Shown here: in pieces, positions 51,178-60,576 of the stretch
Numbering within the stretch: the stretch's first letter is position 1
How the letters are laid out: every line of letters begins with the position of its first letter
Assembly (NCBI GenBank): GCA_020832305.1
Contig: JAFIEV010000067.1
Location: forward strand, 186,001-250,000
DNA from: Cyclobacteriaceae bacterium
GTDB lineage: Bacteria > Bacteroidota > Bacteroidia > Cytophagales > Cyclobacteriaceae
Length of the DNA stretch: 64,000 nt
Reading direction: 5' to 3'
Notes under the pieces: model-generated
Databases searched by the model: none
Seen by the model: the letters and a program-made list of their open reading frames with translations, nothing else
What the model was told of the DNA's origin: nothing
Made by a program: the position numbers and the translations under genes

Positions 51178-53115
51178 TCATTCAATAATTTCAAATTCGA
51201 TACGTCGATTAAGGGCACGGTTTTCTTCGCTTGTATTCGGCGCTAACGGTCGACTTTTTCCGTATCCTTTAGAACGAATTCGATTTTTGTCTATTTCGTT
51301 TTCTATCAGATAATTACGAACAGATAATGCTCTTTTTTCTGAAAGTTCGCGGTTAAATGCATCTTGTCCGACATCATCTGTATGGCCTGATATTTCTATA
51401 TTAACCGTTTGATTTTCCTTTAAAAACCGAACGACCTTATCCAGCTCTGTACGCGAATCGGAAGTTAACTGGTATTGATTGGTTTCAAAAAACACATTGC
51501 TCAATTTTGTAATACTGCCGGTTTTAACTGGTCGCAGATAAAAATCTTCAATTACAGGCTCTTCCGGCGCTACCGACTCGAGGTCAAAGCTTCGGCTTTC
51601 GTAGAGATATCCCTTACTTTCAACGAATAAAGCGTATTTTTTTCCTTCGGTAAGAATGGTAAAAAAACCTCCGGTTGATGCATCCGTAATAAACCTGCTC
51701 ACCAGGGTATCTGTTTCAAGATCAATAAGTTCAACGGAAGCTTTTAGGGGTGTCCGGTCGTCTGCATCGTAAACATTTCCTTTCAGGTAATTGCTTCTGC
51801 GGGCAATCTGCGCTTCAGGTGGAAATTCAAACATATACAACAGACTTCGATTATTTCTGGCGCCCGATGCTGTTTCATAAGAATAATATCCCCTTTTTCC
51901 ATCTGTTGATACAAAAAGAGATACCTGATCATCATGTGTATTGATAGGATAACCGAGATTTACAGGTTTGGACCATCCGGTATTTTTTCGCTCTGCACTG
52001 TAAAGATCAAATCCCCCCATACCAGGATGTCCCTTAGATGCAAAAAACAATGTAAATCCGTTCACATGAATATAAGGTGAGACTTCATCTTCAGGGGTGT
52101 TGATTTCAGGACCAAGGTTACGTGCTGGTTTCCATTGGTCACTCTCATTGAGTTCACTCATCCACAGATCCCGTTTGCCTTGCCCTCCGGGTCTGTCTGA
52201 TACAAAATACAGGGTTCTGCCATCAGCAGACAGCGACGGTTGCGATTCCCAGTATCTCGAGTTAATCTGTGGTCCAAGATTGACAGGTACCGACCATTCG
52301 TCTCCATCCTTAACACTTAAATAGAGATCGCAGCTGCCATATCCCTTTCTGCCTTCACAGGTTGTAAATATCAATGTTCTTCCATCTGCGGAAATGGTGC
52401 AGGTACCTTCATTAAATTGTGAGTTGATATTAGGAGAAATAGGAACAGGTGCCTGCCACTGACCGCTTTCATCTTTTTCAGCTATATAAATATCTTCGTC
52501 ATGGTGAAATGCGTTTCCAAGCCGTCGGGTAAAAAAAATGGTATTTTCATCGGCAGTAAGTACCGGAAAATACTGTAATGGAAAGGTGTTGATGATATCG
52601 GGCAAGGGCCTGGGCTGAATATCGATTGGGTTTTTTATCTGGTCCCGGGCAAATACTATATTTTCCATCAATTGATCTGACTCGATTTTGATCCTGGCAT
52701 CAGAAACAGGAAAACGCTGAAACTCCACAAGGCGATCGTATGATTTGTCATATTGTCCGCTGTTAAAATAAGCTTTTGCCAGAGAAAAATATACATTTTT
52801 AATTCTTGAATCTCCCGGCCTTAATTTAATTACCTGTTCAAGATGATATAACTGAGCTGGCAAATCCCTCATGAATTCATGACAAAATGCTGCCCTTAGA
52901 TGCGCCTCATAAAAGCTGTCATCTCTTTCAACTGCTTTTTCCAACAGGGTTATGGCAGATTGAAAGTCTCTTTGTTTGATTTTATCTTCTGCTTCCTGGT
53001 AAAGTTTGATGGCCCGTTTATTGGTGGATGAATAACGTGGCTGAGCGTATGCTTCACCAACTGATATGGTGATTAACAGAAAAATCAAGTAAATACAGAT
53101 GGAAACTCTAGACAT
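51178..53115 (-). CDS. TPR/PD40/OmpA-domain envelope protein
   Basis: 645 residues: a signal peptide (ICIYLIFLLITISVGEAYAQ), TPRs to about 140, WD40-like PD40 repeats in the middle (SADGRTLYFVSDRPGGQGKR, DLYSAERKNTGWSKPVNLGY), a carboxypeptidase-like strand domain (LKGNVYDADDRTPLKASVEL) and a C-terminal OmpA peptidoglycan-binding domain (IEISGHTDDVGQDAFNRELS, ending NRRIEFEIIE). This is the layout of PorE and related anchors of type IX secretion, but many paralogues exist in Bacteroidota. It is the last gene of the lepA-folD-queE run, 18 bp after queE. It would link the outer membrane to the cell wall. Confidence 0.92.
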   Translation of the reverse strand: MSRVSICIYLIFLLITISVGEAYAQPRYSSTNKRAIKLYQEAEDKIKQRDFQSAITLLEKAVERDDSFYEAHLRAAFCHEFMRDLPAQLYHLEQVIKLRPGDSRIKNVYFSLAKAYFNSGQYDKSYDRLVEFQRFPVSDARIKIESDQLMENIVFARDQIKNPIDIQPRPLPDIINTFPLQYFPVLTADENTIFFTRRLGNAFHHDEDIYIAEKDESGQWQAPVPISPNINSQFNEGTCTISADGRTLIFTTCEGRKGYGSCDLYLSVKDGDEWSVPVNLGPQINSRYWESQPSLSADGRTLYFVSDRPGGQGKRDLWMSELNESDQWKPARNLGPEINTPEDEVSPYIHVNGFTLFFASKGHPGMGGFDLYSAERKNTGWSKPVNLGYPINTHDDQVSLFVSTDGKRGYYSYETASGARNNRSLLYMFEFPPEAQIARRSNYLKGNVYDADDRTPLKASVELIDLETDTLVSRFITDASTGGFFTILTEGKKYALFVESKGYLYESRSFDLESVAPEEPVIEDFYLRPVKTGSITKLSNVFFETNQYQLTSDSRTELDKVVRFLKENQTVNIEISGHTDDVGQDAFNRELSEKRALSVRNYLIENEIDKNRIRSKGYGKSRPLAPNTSEENRALNRRIEFEIIE

Positions 53116-53133
53116 AATTAAATTTAAAAGGTA

Positions 53134-53748
53134 TCATGGCACATCCATAAACTTATGAATTTGCAGAGAAATTTCCCAATCGGGATTGTCCTTTACAAAC
53201 GCAACAATAGATGGCATTACTTTATGAAAACGGCTCCATTCAGGTTGCAGGTATTTTTTACAGTTTTCATTTATTAGTCTGGCATTCTGTTTGGCAAATT
53301 CAAAATCGCTTTGGTTGTAGATAATAACTTTAAGTTCCTGAGCTTTTTCAGCTACCTCCAGTAAAGGACTTTTAAACTTCTTGGGAGAGAAACATATCCA
53401 ATCCCATTCGCCACTTAGAGGGTAGGCACCGGAAGTTTCTATATGTGTGGAAAAGCCGGAAGATTTTAATTCATAAGTGAGTGCATCCAGGTTATGCATG
53501 AGGGGTTCTCCACCTGTTACAACGGCTATTCTGGCGGTATGTTTATCAGCTTCTTTAACTATTTCATCAACCGAAACATGAGGGAATTTTGAAACATCCC
53601 ACGATTCCTTCACATCACACCATACACAACCCACATCACAGCCACCAAGCCTGATGAAATAGGCTGCCCTGCCTTGATGATATCCTTCTCCCTGTACAGT
53701 ATAAAATGCTTCCATGATGGGAAGCATTTTAGTTTCAGTTTGTTGCAT
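53134..53748 (-). CDS. queE: 7-carboxy-7-deazaguanine synthase
   Basis: 204 residues. The radical SAM cluster motif is CDVGCVWC in RLGGCDVGCVWCDVKESWD (C-x3-C-x2-C), following FYTVQGEGYHQGRAAYFIRL, the usual QueE opening. VTGGEPLMHN and HIETSGAYP are the SAM- and substrate-binding segments. It makes 7-carboxy-7-deazaguanine, a precursor of queuosine and of 7-deazaguanine DNA marks. It lies 6 bp after folD and 18 bp before the OmpA-type gene in one operon. No dpd DNA-modification genes are in the window, so tRNA queuosine is the simplest role. Confidence 0.96.
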   Translation of the reverse strand: MQQTETKMLPIMEAFYTVQGEGYHQGRAAYFIRLGGCDVGCVWCDVKESWDVSKFPHVSVDEIVKEADKHTARIAVVTGGEPLMHNLDALTYELKSSGFSTHIETSGAYPLSGEWDWICFSPKKFKSPLLEVAEKAQELKVIIYNQSDFEFAKQNARLINENCKKYLQPEWSRFHKVMPSIVAFVKDNPDWEISLQIHKFMDVP

Positions 53749-53754
53749 TATGGT

Positions 53755-54633
53755 TTACACAATCTTTTTTGAAGCCAGTAAAGTGTTAAGTAACAATGAT
53801 GCCCTTGTCATCGGCCCCACACCTCCCGGAACCGGTGTTATGTAAGAACATTTAGGCGACACCTCATCAAATTTCACATCACCTGTCAGTGAATAGCCCG
53901 ATTTTTTAGAGCTGTCTGGTACCCTGGTTATGCCGACATCTATTACCACTGCTCCCTCTTTAACCATATCACCTTTGAGAAATTCGGGTATACCAAGTGC
54001 TGCTACAATTATATCAGCAGAGCGGGTAAAGGCAGCAATATCAGGGGTGCGGCTATGGCAAAGTGTGACAGTACAATCTCCCGGATATGTTTTTCTGGAT
54101 AACAATATACTCATGGGTGTACCTACAATATCGCTTCGTCCTATTACAACACAATGCTTTCCCTTCGTATCAATTTTATAATGCTCCAGCAATTTTACTA
54201 TACCAAAGGGTGTAGCAGATATAAATGTTGGCTGGCTTTTCACCATTTTACCCACATTTGATGGGTGAAAACCATCTACGTCTTTTTGCGGAAGTATGCG
54301 TGAAGTTACCTTTTCAACGGAGATGTGCTCAGGCAAGGGAAGCTGCACGATTAAACCGTCGATGTCATGGTTGTCATTGACTTTATCAATCTGATCCAAA
54401 AGAAAATCTTCAGTAATGTCTGCATCAAACCGAAGCAGTGTGGATTTAAAACCAACCTGCTCACAATCTTTAACTTTATGTGTTACATAGGTGAGGCTGG
54501 CGCCATCATGACCAACGAGTATAGCTGCCAGATGCGGAATTTTCTTACCTTTCTCTTTTAATTCAACCACTTCATCAGCGATTTGCAGACGTATTGCTTC
54601 GGCCGTTTGCTTGCCATCCATTAAAATTGCCAT
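53755..54633 (-). CDS. folD: Bifunctional methylenetetrahydrofolate dehydrogenase/cyclohydrolase
   Basis: 292 residues from the ATG at 54633; a longer upstream reading would overlap lepA and is not used. The motifs are [14 protein letters not shown] (the YxxxK catalytic pair), [42 protein letters not shown] and [14 protein letters not shown] at the end. It interconverts methylene-, methenyl- and formyl-tetrahydrofolate in the cytoplasm. It is linked tightly to lepA (16 bp) and queE (6 bp). Confidence 0.98.
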   Translation of the reverse strand: MAILMDGKQTAEAIRLQIADEVVELKEKGKKIPHLAAILVGHDGASLTYVTHKVKDCEQVGFKSTLLRFDADITEDFLLDQIDKVNDNHDIDGLIVQLPLPEHISVEKVTSRILPQKDVDGFHPSNVGKMVKSQPTFISATPFGIVKLLEHYKIDTKGKHCVVIGRSDIVGTPMSILLSRKTYPGDCTVTLCHSRTPDIAAFTRSADIIVAALGIPEFLKGDMVKEGAVVIDVGITRVPDSSKKSGYSLTGDVKFDEVSPKCSYITPVPGGVGPMTRASLLLNTLLASKKIV

Positions 54634-54649
54634 AATAAAAAAATCTATT

Positions 54650-56440
54650 TTATTGATCGAGTTTAAGTACTGCCATAAATGCTTCCTGTGGAATTTCCAC
54701 ATTTCCTACGGCACGCATTCTCTTCTTTCCTTTCTTTTGTTTTTCAAGCAGTTTTCTCTTTCGGCTGATATCCCCGCCATAACATTTGGCCAATACGTTT
54801 TTGCGCATGGCCTTAACCGTTTCCCTGGCAATAACCTTGGTGCCTATGGCAGCCTGAATGGCAATTTCAAACATTTGCCTGGGCAGAAGTTCTCTCAGCT
54901 TTTCACAGAGGCGTTTTCCCCATTCATAAGCTTTATCTCTGTGAACGATAGCAGATAATGCATCTACTTTTTCGCCATTGAGCATAATGTCGAGTTTGAC
55001 CATATTCGATTCCCTGAAACCGATTAATTCGTAATCCAGCGAAGCATATCCCCTTGAAATGGTTTTGAGTTTATCGAAAAAGTCGAAAACAATTTCAGAA
55101 AGAGGCAATTCAAAAACCAGTTCAACCCGGTCAACGGTGAGATAGTGCTGGTTTTTAATAATCCCTCTTTTATCCATACATAAGGCAATTACTGCACCTA
55201 TATATTCTGATTTTGTAATTATTTGTGCCTTAATATAGGGTTCTTCGATGGTATCAATTTTACTTGGATCAGGCATTTCAGAAGGAGCGCTTACCATTTT
55301 AAGGGTTCCATCCGTCATATTCACCCTGAATTGCACTGAAGGCACTGTAGTGATTACGGTCATATCAAATTCCCGCTCCAGACGCTCCTGTACAATTTCC
55401 ATATGGAGCATTCCTAGAAACCCACATCTGAAACCAAAGCCAAGAGCAACTGAGGTTTCCGGCTCCCAGACAAGTGAAGCATCATTGAGCTGTAATTTCT
55501 CCATGCTTGACCTCAGCTCTTCAAATTCGCTGGTTTCTACAGGATAAATACCGGCAAATACCATTGGTTTGACATCCTCAAAACCTTTTACCAACTGGTT
55601 TGTCGGTTTTTCGACATGGGTGATGGTATCTCCCACCTTAACTTCCCTGGCTACTTTGATGCCTGAAATCAAATAACCTACATTTCCGGTCGTAACACAA
55701 TCTACCGGTTTGTGCTGCAACTTGAGAATTCCCACTTCATCGGCCTCATATTCGCGGCCGGTATTCATAAATTTTACCTTATCTCCTTTACTGATCTGGC
55801 CATTGAATACCCTGAAAATTACTTCTACACCCCTGTAAGAATTGAATAATGAATCGAATATCATGGCCTGCAGGGGCGCTTCCGGATCTCCTGTCGGAGG
55901 AGGGATCCGTCTGACAATGGCATTTAGAATTTCTTCAATGCCCAGACCTTCCTTTCCACTGGCATAAATTACATCCTCAGCATTTACTCCAAGAAGGTCA
56001 ACTACCTGCTCTTTCACCATTTCGGGATCAGCACCTGGCAGATCAATTTTATTAAGAACCGGAATAATTTCAAGATCGTGCTCCAGGGCCAGATACAGGT
56101 TTGAAATAGTTTGCGCTTCAATACCCTGAGAGGCATCTACAATCAATAAAGCGCCTTCACATGCGGCAATTGATCTGGAAACCTCATAGGAAAAGTCAAC
56201 ATGCCCCGGAGTATCTATTAAATTCAAGATATAATTCTCCCCCTCATAAATATACTCCATCTGTATGGCATGACTTTTAATAGTAATACCACGCTCTCGT
56301 TCAAGATCCATACTATCGAGTAACTGGGCCTGCATTTCCCGCTGGGTAACTGTCTTGGTGAACTCAAGCAGTCGGTCCGCCAATGTACTTTTCCCATGAT
56401 CAATATGGGCAATGATGCAGAAATTTCTTATTCTTTTCAC
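54650..56440 (-). CDS. lepA: Elongation factor 4 (LepA)
   Basis: 596 residues, the exact family length. The G1 motif is AHIDHGKST, with [18 protein letters not shown] and NKIDLPG completing the GTPase. The C-terminal domain special to LepA ends in [20 protein letters not shown] and [17 protein letters not shown]. It acts on ribosomes during initiation and assembly. The start codon is GTG at 56440, in agreement with the usual N-terminus [13 protein letters not shown]. First of the four-gene operon. Confidence 0.98.
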   Translation of the reverse strand: MKRIRNFCIIAHIDHGKSTLADRLLEFTKTVTQREMQAQLLDSMDLERERGITIKSHAIQMEYIYEGENYILNLIDTPGHVDFSYEVSRSIAACEGALLIVDASQGIEAQTISNLYLALEHDLEIIPVLNKIDLPGADPEMVKEQVVDLLGVNAEDVIYASGKEGLGIEEILNAIVRRIPPPTGDPEAPLQAMIFDSLFNSYRGVEVIFRVFNGQISKGDKVKFMNTGREYEADEVGILKLQHKPVDCVTTGNVGYLISGIKVAREVKVGDTITHVEKPTNQLVKGFEDVKPMVFAGIYPVETSEFEELRSSMEKLQLNDASLVWEPETSVALGFGFRCGFLGMLHMEIVQERLEREFDMTVITTVPSVQFRVNMTDGTLKMVSAPSEMPDPSKIDTIEEPYIKAQIITKSEYIGAVIALCMDKRGIIKNQHYLTVDRVELVFELPLSEIVFDFFDKLKTISRGYASLDYELIGFRESNMVKLDIMLNGEKVDALSAIVHRDKAYEWGKRLCEKLRELLPRQMFEIAIQAAIGTKVIARETVKAMRKNVLAKCYGGDISRKRKLLEKQKKGKKRMRAVGNVEIPQEAFMAVLKLDQ

Positions 56441-56723
56441 GTATAATTGATTTAGTGCCTCTGCGTCAATACCCCTGCCTCAACTCATCCTGTAACTAAC
56501 AAGATACTTATTCCTAAAGCAGTATTGACGGTTGTATTATTGTATCTGTATGAATCCCGGGGGATAAAGTCCCGGTTTAAAAACATATCCAACTGAAATA
56601 CCCTGCAAAATTATTAAATTATGCCTGAATATTGCATATGCGATTATAAAATAGGAAAACGGATGGTAGGTTTTTCTTTGATTGCTGGCTTCATTGGATA
56701 GATAATTTATAGAAAATCAGGGA

Positions 56724-57416
56724 TCAGCGAGGTGGCAAAATGATGTCATTGATCATAAAAGGCTCTGTTTCAATGATATTACTTTGATTTAAATCACGAT
56801 CTTTAATAGATATGCGCAACTTTAAGGCACTATTTCTGAACAATAACCTGAACCCCCCCCGTATGCCATATCTCAACTCTGCCTCAATAGGTCTTTGTCC
56901 CGGTCTGTCGGAAAGCAGCGGGAAACGACCGTGAAAATTGGGAGTGCAACGTTCTAATGCCCAATTATAAAGACGAAATACGCCGTTTTCTTCCACTAAA
57001 AAATCCAGAAAGAAATTAAAATGGTTGGGGTTGCGAATAACATATAGGGTATCGTTTCTTGGACCGGCTGCCGTATTTCTCCTTATAATCTCATAATTTT
57101 CGCAATTGAAATCAGGCAAGGTGTCGTTACTCCTGTATTTCAAGGTGTCTCTGGTAATCGGATCAATAAAAATGGCATAGGGATGATACGGAAAAAAGGT
57201 TTCTGAATCGCGAAGTCCCAAATCTCCATTTCCGTCCTGTATATTGATAAATACGATGAGCGAGTCAAATGATGATCCTGCTATTTCCCTGATTTCCAAA
57301 CGACTGAAGCTAATTCTGGGCTCGTTTGGAAAATCTGGCGCCGGTTCACAAGACAAGAATAACAATGCTCCTGCAATCCAGCCAAGCAATAAAATACCTG
57401 CATGCTTTTTCCTCAT
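56724..57416 (-). CDS. Lipoprotein of unknown function with a G8 tract in the gene
   Basis: 230 residues from the ATG at 57416. The lipobox is LFLSC after a hydrophobic ILLLGWIAGALL; the mature protein has INIQDGNGDLGL, PDFNCENYEII, a second Cys in ALERCTPNF and strands up to the end (FMINDIILPP). It looks like the surface lipoproteins of gliding and environmental Bacteroidota; the function is unknown. The codons for Arg-Gly-Gly near the end contain eight G in a row (plus-strand C at 56853-56860), a site prone to slippage. It faces the LuxE-like gene head to head with 55 bp between. Confidence 0.65.
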   Translation of the reverse strand: MRKKHAGILLLGWIAGALLFLSCEPAPDFPNEPRISFSRLEIREIAGSSFDSLIVFINIQDGNGDLGLRDSETFFPYHPYAIFIDPITRDTLKYRSNDTLPDFNCENYEIIRRNTAAGPRNDTLYVIRNPNHFNFFLDFLVEENGVFRLYNWALERCTPNFHGRFPLLSDRPGQRPIEAELRYGIRGGFRLLFRNSALKLRISIKDRDLNQSNIIETEPFMINDIILPPR

Positions 57417-57471
57417 CACTTAAAGGATTTATTTTGTACCAAAGTAATCAACATATAAACGCCTGATATTT

Positions 57472-58455
57472 TTGGAAAGTTTACAAACTTCATTGTTTTC
57501 TGTGAATATAAATAATTTTGAAGAAAGATGCATTAGTGTTTTCAGGCATCAGGCTCAAAATAATATCGTCTATAAAGAATATCTTTCTCATTTGGGAATC
57601 CATTTCGGGCAAGTTAATCATTTTGAAGAAATCCCTTTTCTACCCATTGGTTTTTTTAAAAGCAGAATAATTAAAAATGGTGATTGGACAGAACAAAAAA
57701 TATTTGAAAGCAGTGGCACCACGTTTCAAACCAGAAGCCGTCACTATGTAAAAGACCTGAATTGGTACTGCAAAGTCAGCAGGTATATTTTCGAAAGTTT
57801 CTATGGTCCCCTGAAAGAATGGACCATACTCGCCCTCCTTCCATCTTACCTCGAAAGAAACAACGCATCATTGGCTTATATGACAGATTATTTCATAAAG
57901 CAAACAAAAAATGAAAATTCTGGTTTTTATTTGTATAATTACGTGGATTTATTGAGGGTTTTAAAGAAATTAAGAAAAAAAAACAGCAGCGTATTGTTGT
58001 TGGGAGTTACTTTTGCTCTACTTGATTTCGCCGAAAAATTTGATGGTGAAGATATGAGCCATGTAATTTTTATGGAGACCGGAGGTATGAAAGGCAAAAA
58101 GGAAGAAATTACACGAGAACAAGTACATAGTCTTTTAAAAAGACAACTTAATATAAAAGAAGTACATTCTGAATATGGAATGACAGAGCTTATGTCACAG
58201 GCATATGCCCGGGATGGTGAAAGGTTTTACGGACCTTCGTGGTTTAAAATATGTCTCAGGGATGTAAACGACCCATTTTCAAAGCCTGTAGGCCAAAATT
58301 ATGGGGGTATTAATATTATTGACCTGGCCAATATACATACCTGTAGCTTTATTGAAACAGAAGATATTGGCACTTTTTACACTGATGGATCGTTTAAGGT
58401 ATTAGGCAGGTTGGATCATTCAGATGTAAGAGGTTGTAATTTAATGGTTTGGTAG
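57472..58455 (+). CDS. LuxE/PaaK family acyl-protein synthetase-like protein
   Basis: 327 residues, from TTG at 57472; with this start the N-terminus (SLFSVNINNFEERCISVFRH) lines up with the family, while a GTG at 57502 is the alternative. The adenylation core shows EIPFLPIGFFKSRII, FESSGTTFQTRSRHYV (the phosphate-binding loop), LALLPSYLERNNASL and HSEYGMTELMSQAY. Related proteins in Bacteroidota activate an acyl group, often near O-antigen or phenazine-like genes; LuxE itself passes fatty acid to a reductase. The substrate is unknown here. A small lipoprotein gene follows. Confidence 0.85.
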   Translation: MESLQTSLFSVNINNFEERCISVFRHQAQNNIVYKEYLSHLGIHFGQVNHFEEIPFLPIGFFKSRIIKNGDWTEQKIFESSGTTFQTRSRHYVKDLNWYCKVSRYIFESFYGPLKEWTILALLPSYLERNNASLAYMTDYFIKQTKNENSGFYLYNYVDLLRVLKKLRKKNSSVLLLGVTFALLDFAEKFDGEDMSHVIFMETGGMKGKKEEITREQVHSLLKRQLNIKEVHSEYGMTELMSQAYARDGERFYGPSWFKICLRDVNDPFSKPVGQNYGGINIIDLANIHTCSFIETEDIGTFYTDGSFKVLGRLDHSDVRGCNLMVW

Positions 58456-58550
58456 TCACAAATGTAAGTTATTTATCAAAAGGAATAAGCATTTATCAAT
58501 TTAAAAATGCTGATTTGCAAATATATATGTTCAATAAAAATTTAAATATC

Positions 58551-58676
58551 ATGAAAATCAAAGCTATCATATTCGCGCTATTGGTAATGGCGGCCTCTGC
58601 ATGTACACAGAGAACCTGCCCGACATATACCCAGGAAAAAGGCAATGATCAACCGACAGAACAGATGAATTCATGA
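58551..58676 (+). CDS. Small lipoprotein
   Basis: 41 residues: MKIKAIIFALLVMAASAC is a complete lipoprotein signal with Cys18, followed by a short polar peptide (TQRTCPTYTQEKGN). The start is set by the signal at 58551. Tiny lipoproteins with a CPTY-like segment recur in Bacteroidota; the function is unknown. It lies 95 bp after the LuxE-like gene and ends 50 bp before the convergent transpeptidase gene. Confidence 0.6.
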   Translation: MKIKAIIFALLVMAASACTQRTCPTYTQEKGNDQPTEQMNS

Positions 58677-58726
58677 CAGGCATTTCATAAGCCTGTCTTT
58701 TTACCGATGGGCTACTTTATTATTAA

Positions 58727-59476
58727 TCAGTAAGGTTTTTGATTTATCTGCTTACTTTCATTTTTGGCATTCACTGCAAGGATGTTGCTTTGTTTTACAA
58801 AATCAGAATTTCTTCGGTATTCTTCCTCCGGAGCATAGATAAAAAGTAAAGAACCTTGCTTTATTGTGTGAATTACATCTTCATAATTTTCAACCGGTAG
58901 TGCAGGACATCCATGACTTCTGCCAAGTCTTCCGTGTTTTTCTATGAATTCACAACTCACATATCCGGCAGCGTGAATCACGATGGCTCTTTCCCTCGCT
59001 TTATCATTAAATCCCTTTTCCAGACCATCAAGCCGTAATGACAATCCGTGTTTTCCAAAATAGGTTTCTGCTGTAAGGTAAAAACCCAGGCTGCTTTTAT
59101 GCGAGGATACGGCATTTGAAAAGTTTTCAGCATTTAATAGTCCTGTATTTTTACCATGGGAAACCAATGAAATATGCTCAAGTGATCTTTCCTTAATGTT
59201 AATTATAAAAAGCCGCTCATGATGAGATTCAAGGGAAAAATCAGCAATAATAAGGCGGGCTGTATCCGAAATATCCCCTTGGGCCAACAAATTTTTGTAT
59301 CCAGATAAAGCCAGGTGTAAAGCTTCTTTATCTATTGGCGTTTGCTCCAGCGTATGGAGAAATTCAAGCCATTCTGAACCCTCATCTACTTTTTCGTTTC
59401 CCGGCATATTGAGCGAAACGATAGAATCTCCAGAACCCAGGCACCAGAAAAAGACAAACAACAACAATTTATACAT
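58727..59476 (-). CDS. Murein L,D-transpeptidase catalytic-domain protein (YkuD_2 type)
   Basis: 249 residues from the ATG at 59476, where a signal peptide begins (MYKLLLFVFFWCLGSG). LIIADFSLESHHERLFIINI and VSHGKNTGLLNAENFSN precede the catalytic segment IVIHAAGYVSCEF and GRLGRSHGCPAL, with the active His-Gly-Cys of this group. It would cross-link or anchor peptidoglycan outside the membrane. It is a single gene on its strand. Confidence 0.88.
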   Translation of the reverse strand: MYKLLLFVFFWCLGSGDSIVSLNMPGNEKVDEGSEWLEFLHTLEQTPIDKEALHLALSGYKNLLAQGDISDTARLIIADFSLESHHERLFIINIKERSLEHISLVSHGKNTGLLNAENFSNAVSSHKSSLGFYLTAETYFGKHGLSLRLDGLEKGFNDKARERAIVIHAAGYVSCEFIEKHGRLGRSHGCPALPVENYEDVIHTIKQGSLLFIYAPEEEYRRNSDFVKQSNILAVNAKNESKQINQKPY

Positions 59477-59929
59477 ACACCTTTTAATAATCAGCCTATT
59501 GGCCTTATTTACACACACCTTCAAATACATTCAGAAAAATACCGCATTGTTCGATATTAAAAAATGTCTGATTACGACATATCTTTCGTTTATTGGATAA
59601 TCACAAGTTTTTCCTTAGTTTCTATTATTATCCAGCCAAATAATTACTAAAGCCTGAGCTGTTACGATCGCTCACATTATGTGCATATTTAATTAAGTCA
59701 GACTGAATTTAAATTAATGTCTGCTATGCGTTGCCTTAAATCTAAATACCAGCCATACGAAACTTACAACCAGGCACATCGAAAATTTTCGGCAAGCTGC
59801 TGGTAAACCAGGCCCTGGCTAAAGCCGGCAAGCCCAGGTTCCATAAAACCAGTGACCACAGGCCCATATCTGTTATCATGGAGAAGCATTAATCTATCGA
59901 TTTACCAAAGACAACAGATATTAATATTT
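59477..59929. other. Intergenic stretch with one short unrecognised plus-strand frame
   Basis: At about 59746-59892 a frame without ATG reads RNLQPGTSKIFGKLLVNQAL, then AKAGKPRFHKTSDHRPISVI and ends MEKH-stop. Its G+C-richer codons differ from the AT-rich surroundings, so it may be the tail of a lost gene or mobile element. The rest is featureless. Confidence 0.4.
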
Positions 59930-60262
59930 TTACCTTTTCTGCCAGTAATAGTGCTCACCTGATGTTTGGAATAATAGTTCAGAATCTCGTCTTACCTTAT
60001 TGGAAAGTTTCTGATCTGCCATACCTTCAAGTACAATATTGAACTCCTGGTCAAGTACCACCATTTTTATATCCTTTTCCAAATCAGAAGATTCCTGACG
60101 TGAAAGATACTCTTCAATTATCTTGTATTCGAAAGACTGTGAAAACGCAACTTCTGCTATAAAATTTTCTTTATTTTTTACAACAGATTCCCGCTGACTG
60201 GTAATGGCTACATTGCCTAGCAGTACAACTAAAATTAGGAGGATGATTAAGAGTTTGTGCAT
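59930..60262 (-). CDS. Small exported protein of unknown function
   Basis: 110 residues from the ATG at 60262, with an N-terminal hydrophobic segment (LLIILLILVVLLGNVAITS) that is a signal or anchor. The rest is charged and helical (QSFEYKIIEEYLSRQESSDL) with a strand (KMVVLDQEFNIVLEGM). No family is recognised. It stands divergent from the thiamine-type receptor gene, 180 bp from the riboswitch. Confidence 0.5.
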   Translation of the reverse strand: MHKLLIILLILVVLLGNVAITSQRESVVKNKENFIAEVAFSQSFEYKIIEEYLSRQESSDLEKDIKMVVLDQEFNIVLEGMADQKLSNKVRRDSELLFQTSGEHYYWQKR

Positions 60263-60439
60263 GATTGAAAGGGTTATTTGGTAATAAAAAAATCTATGTT
60301 TCAAAAGTATTGCAAGCTTCTCTAATTACCGTTTAAAGGATCACGGCGATATTACATATGTTTATTTTGAGAGTATATTTAAATATTCATGCTTTAGATG
60401 TTGCATTTTAGAATTAATGCGTAATATTGCAGACAATTC

Positions 60440-60516
60440 AACGCGGGGGTGCCTCTAACCAAGGCTGAGATTATACCCTTTGAACCTGATCCCGGTAATG
60501 CGGGCGTACGGAAGAC
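60440..60516 (+). ncRNA. TPP riboswitch (THI element)
   Basis: The conserved parts of the thiamine pyrophosphate aptamer are present in order: GGGGGTGCC, GGCTGAGATTATACCCTTTG, AACCTGATCCCGGTAATGCG and GGCGTACGGAAG. The element ends about 60 bp before the receptor start codon, so it controls that gene. No clear terminator stem lies between, so control may be at translation. Confidence 0.97.
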
Positions 60517-60576
60517 GAAAATAATCCCACCAGTAAAAGCTTGCCCTGCGTTTTTTATAACCATCAAAAAAATATT

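Noticed and set aside
51178-53115. Firm assignment as the type IX secretion protein PorE
   Set aside because: The domain order fits, but paralogues with the same order are common in the phylum and no other por/spr gene is in the window.
53134-53748. QueE as part of a 7-deazaguanine DNA modification system
   Set aside because: No dpd-type genes are near; the operon context is housekeeping, so the tRNA role is the simpler reading.
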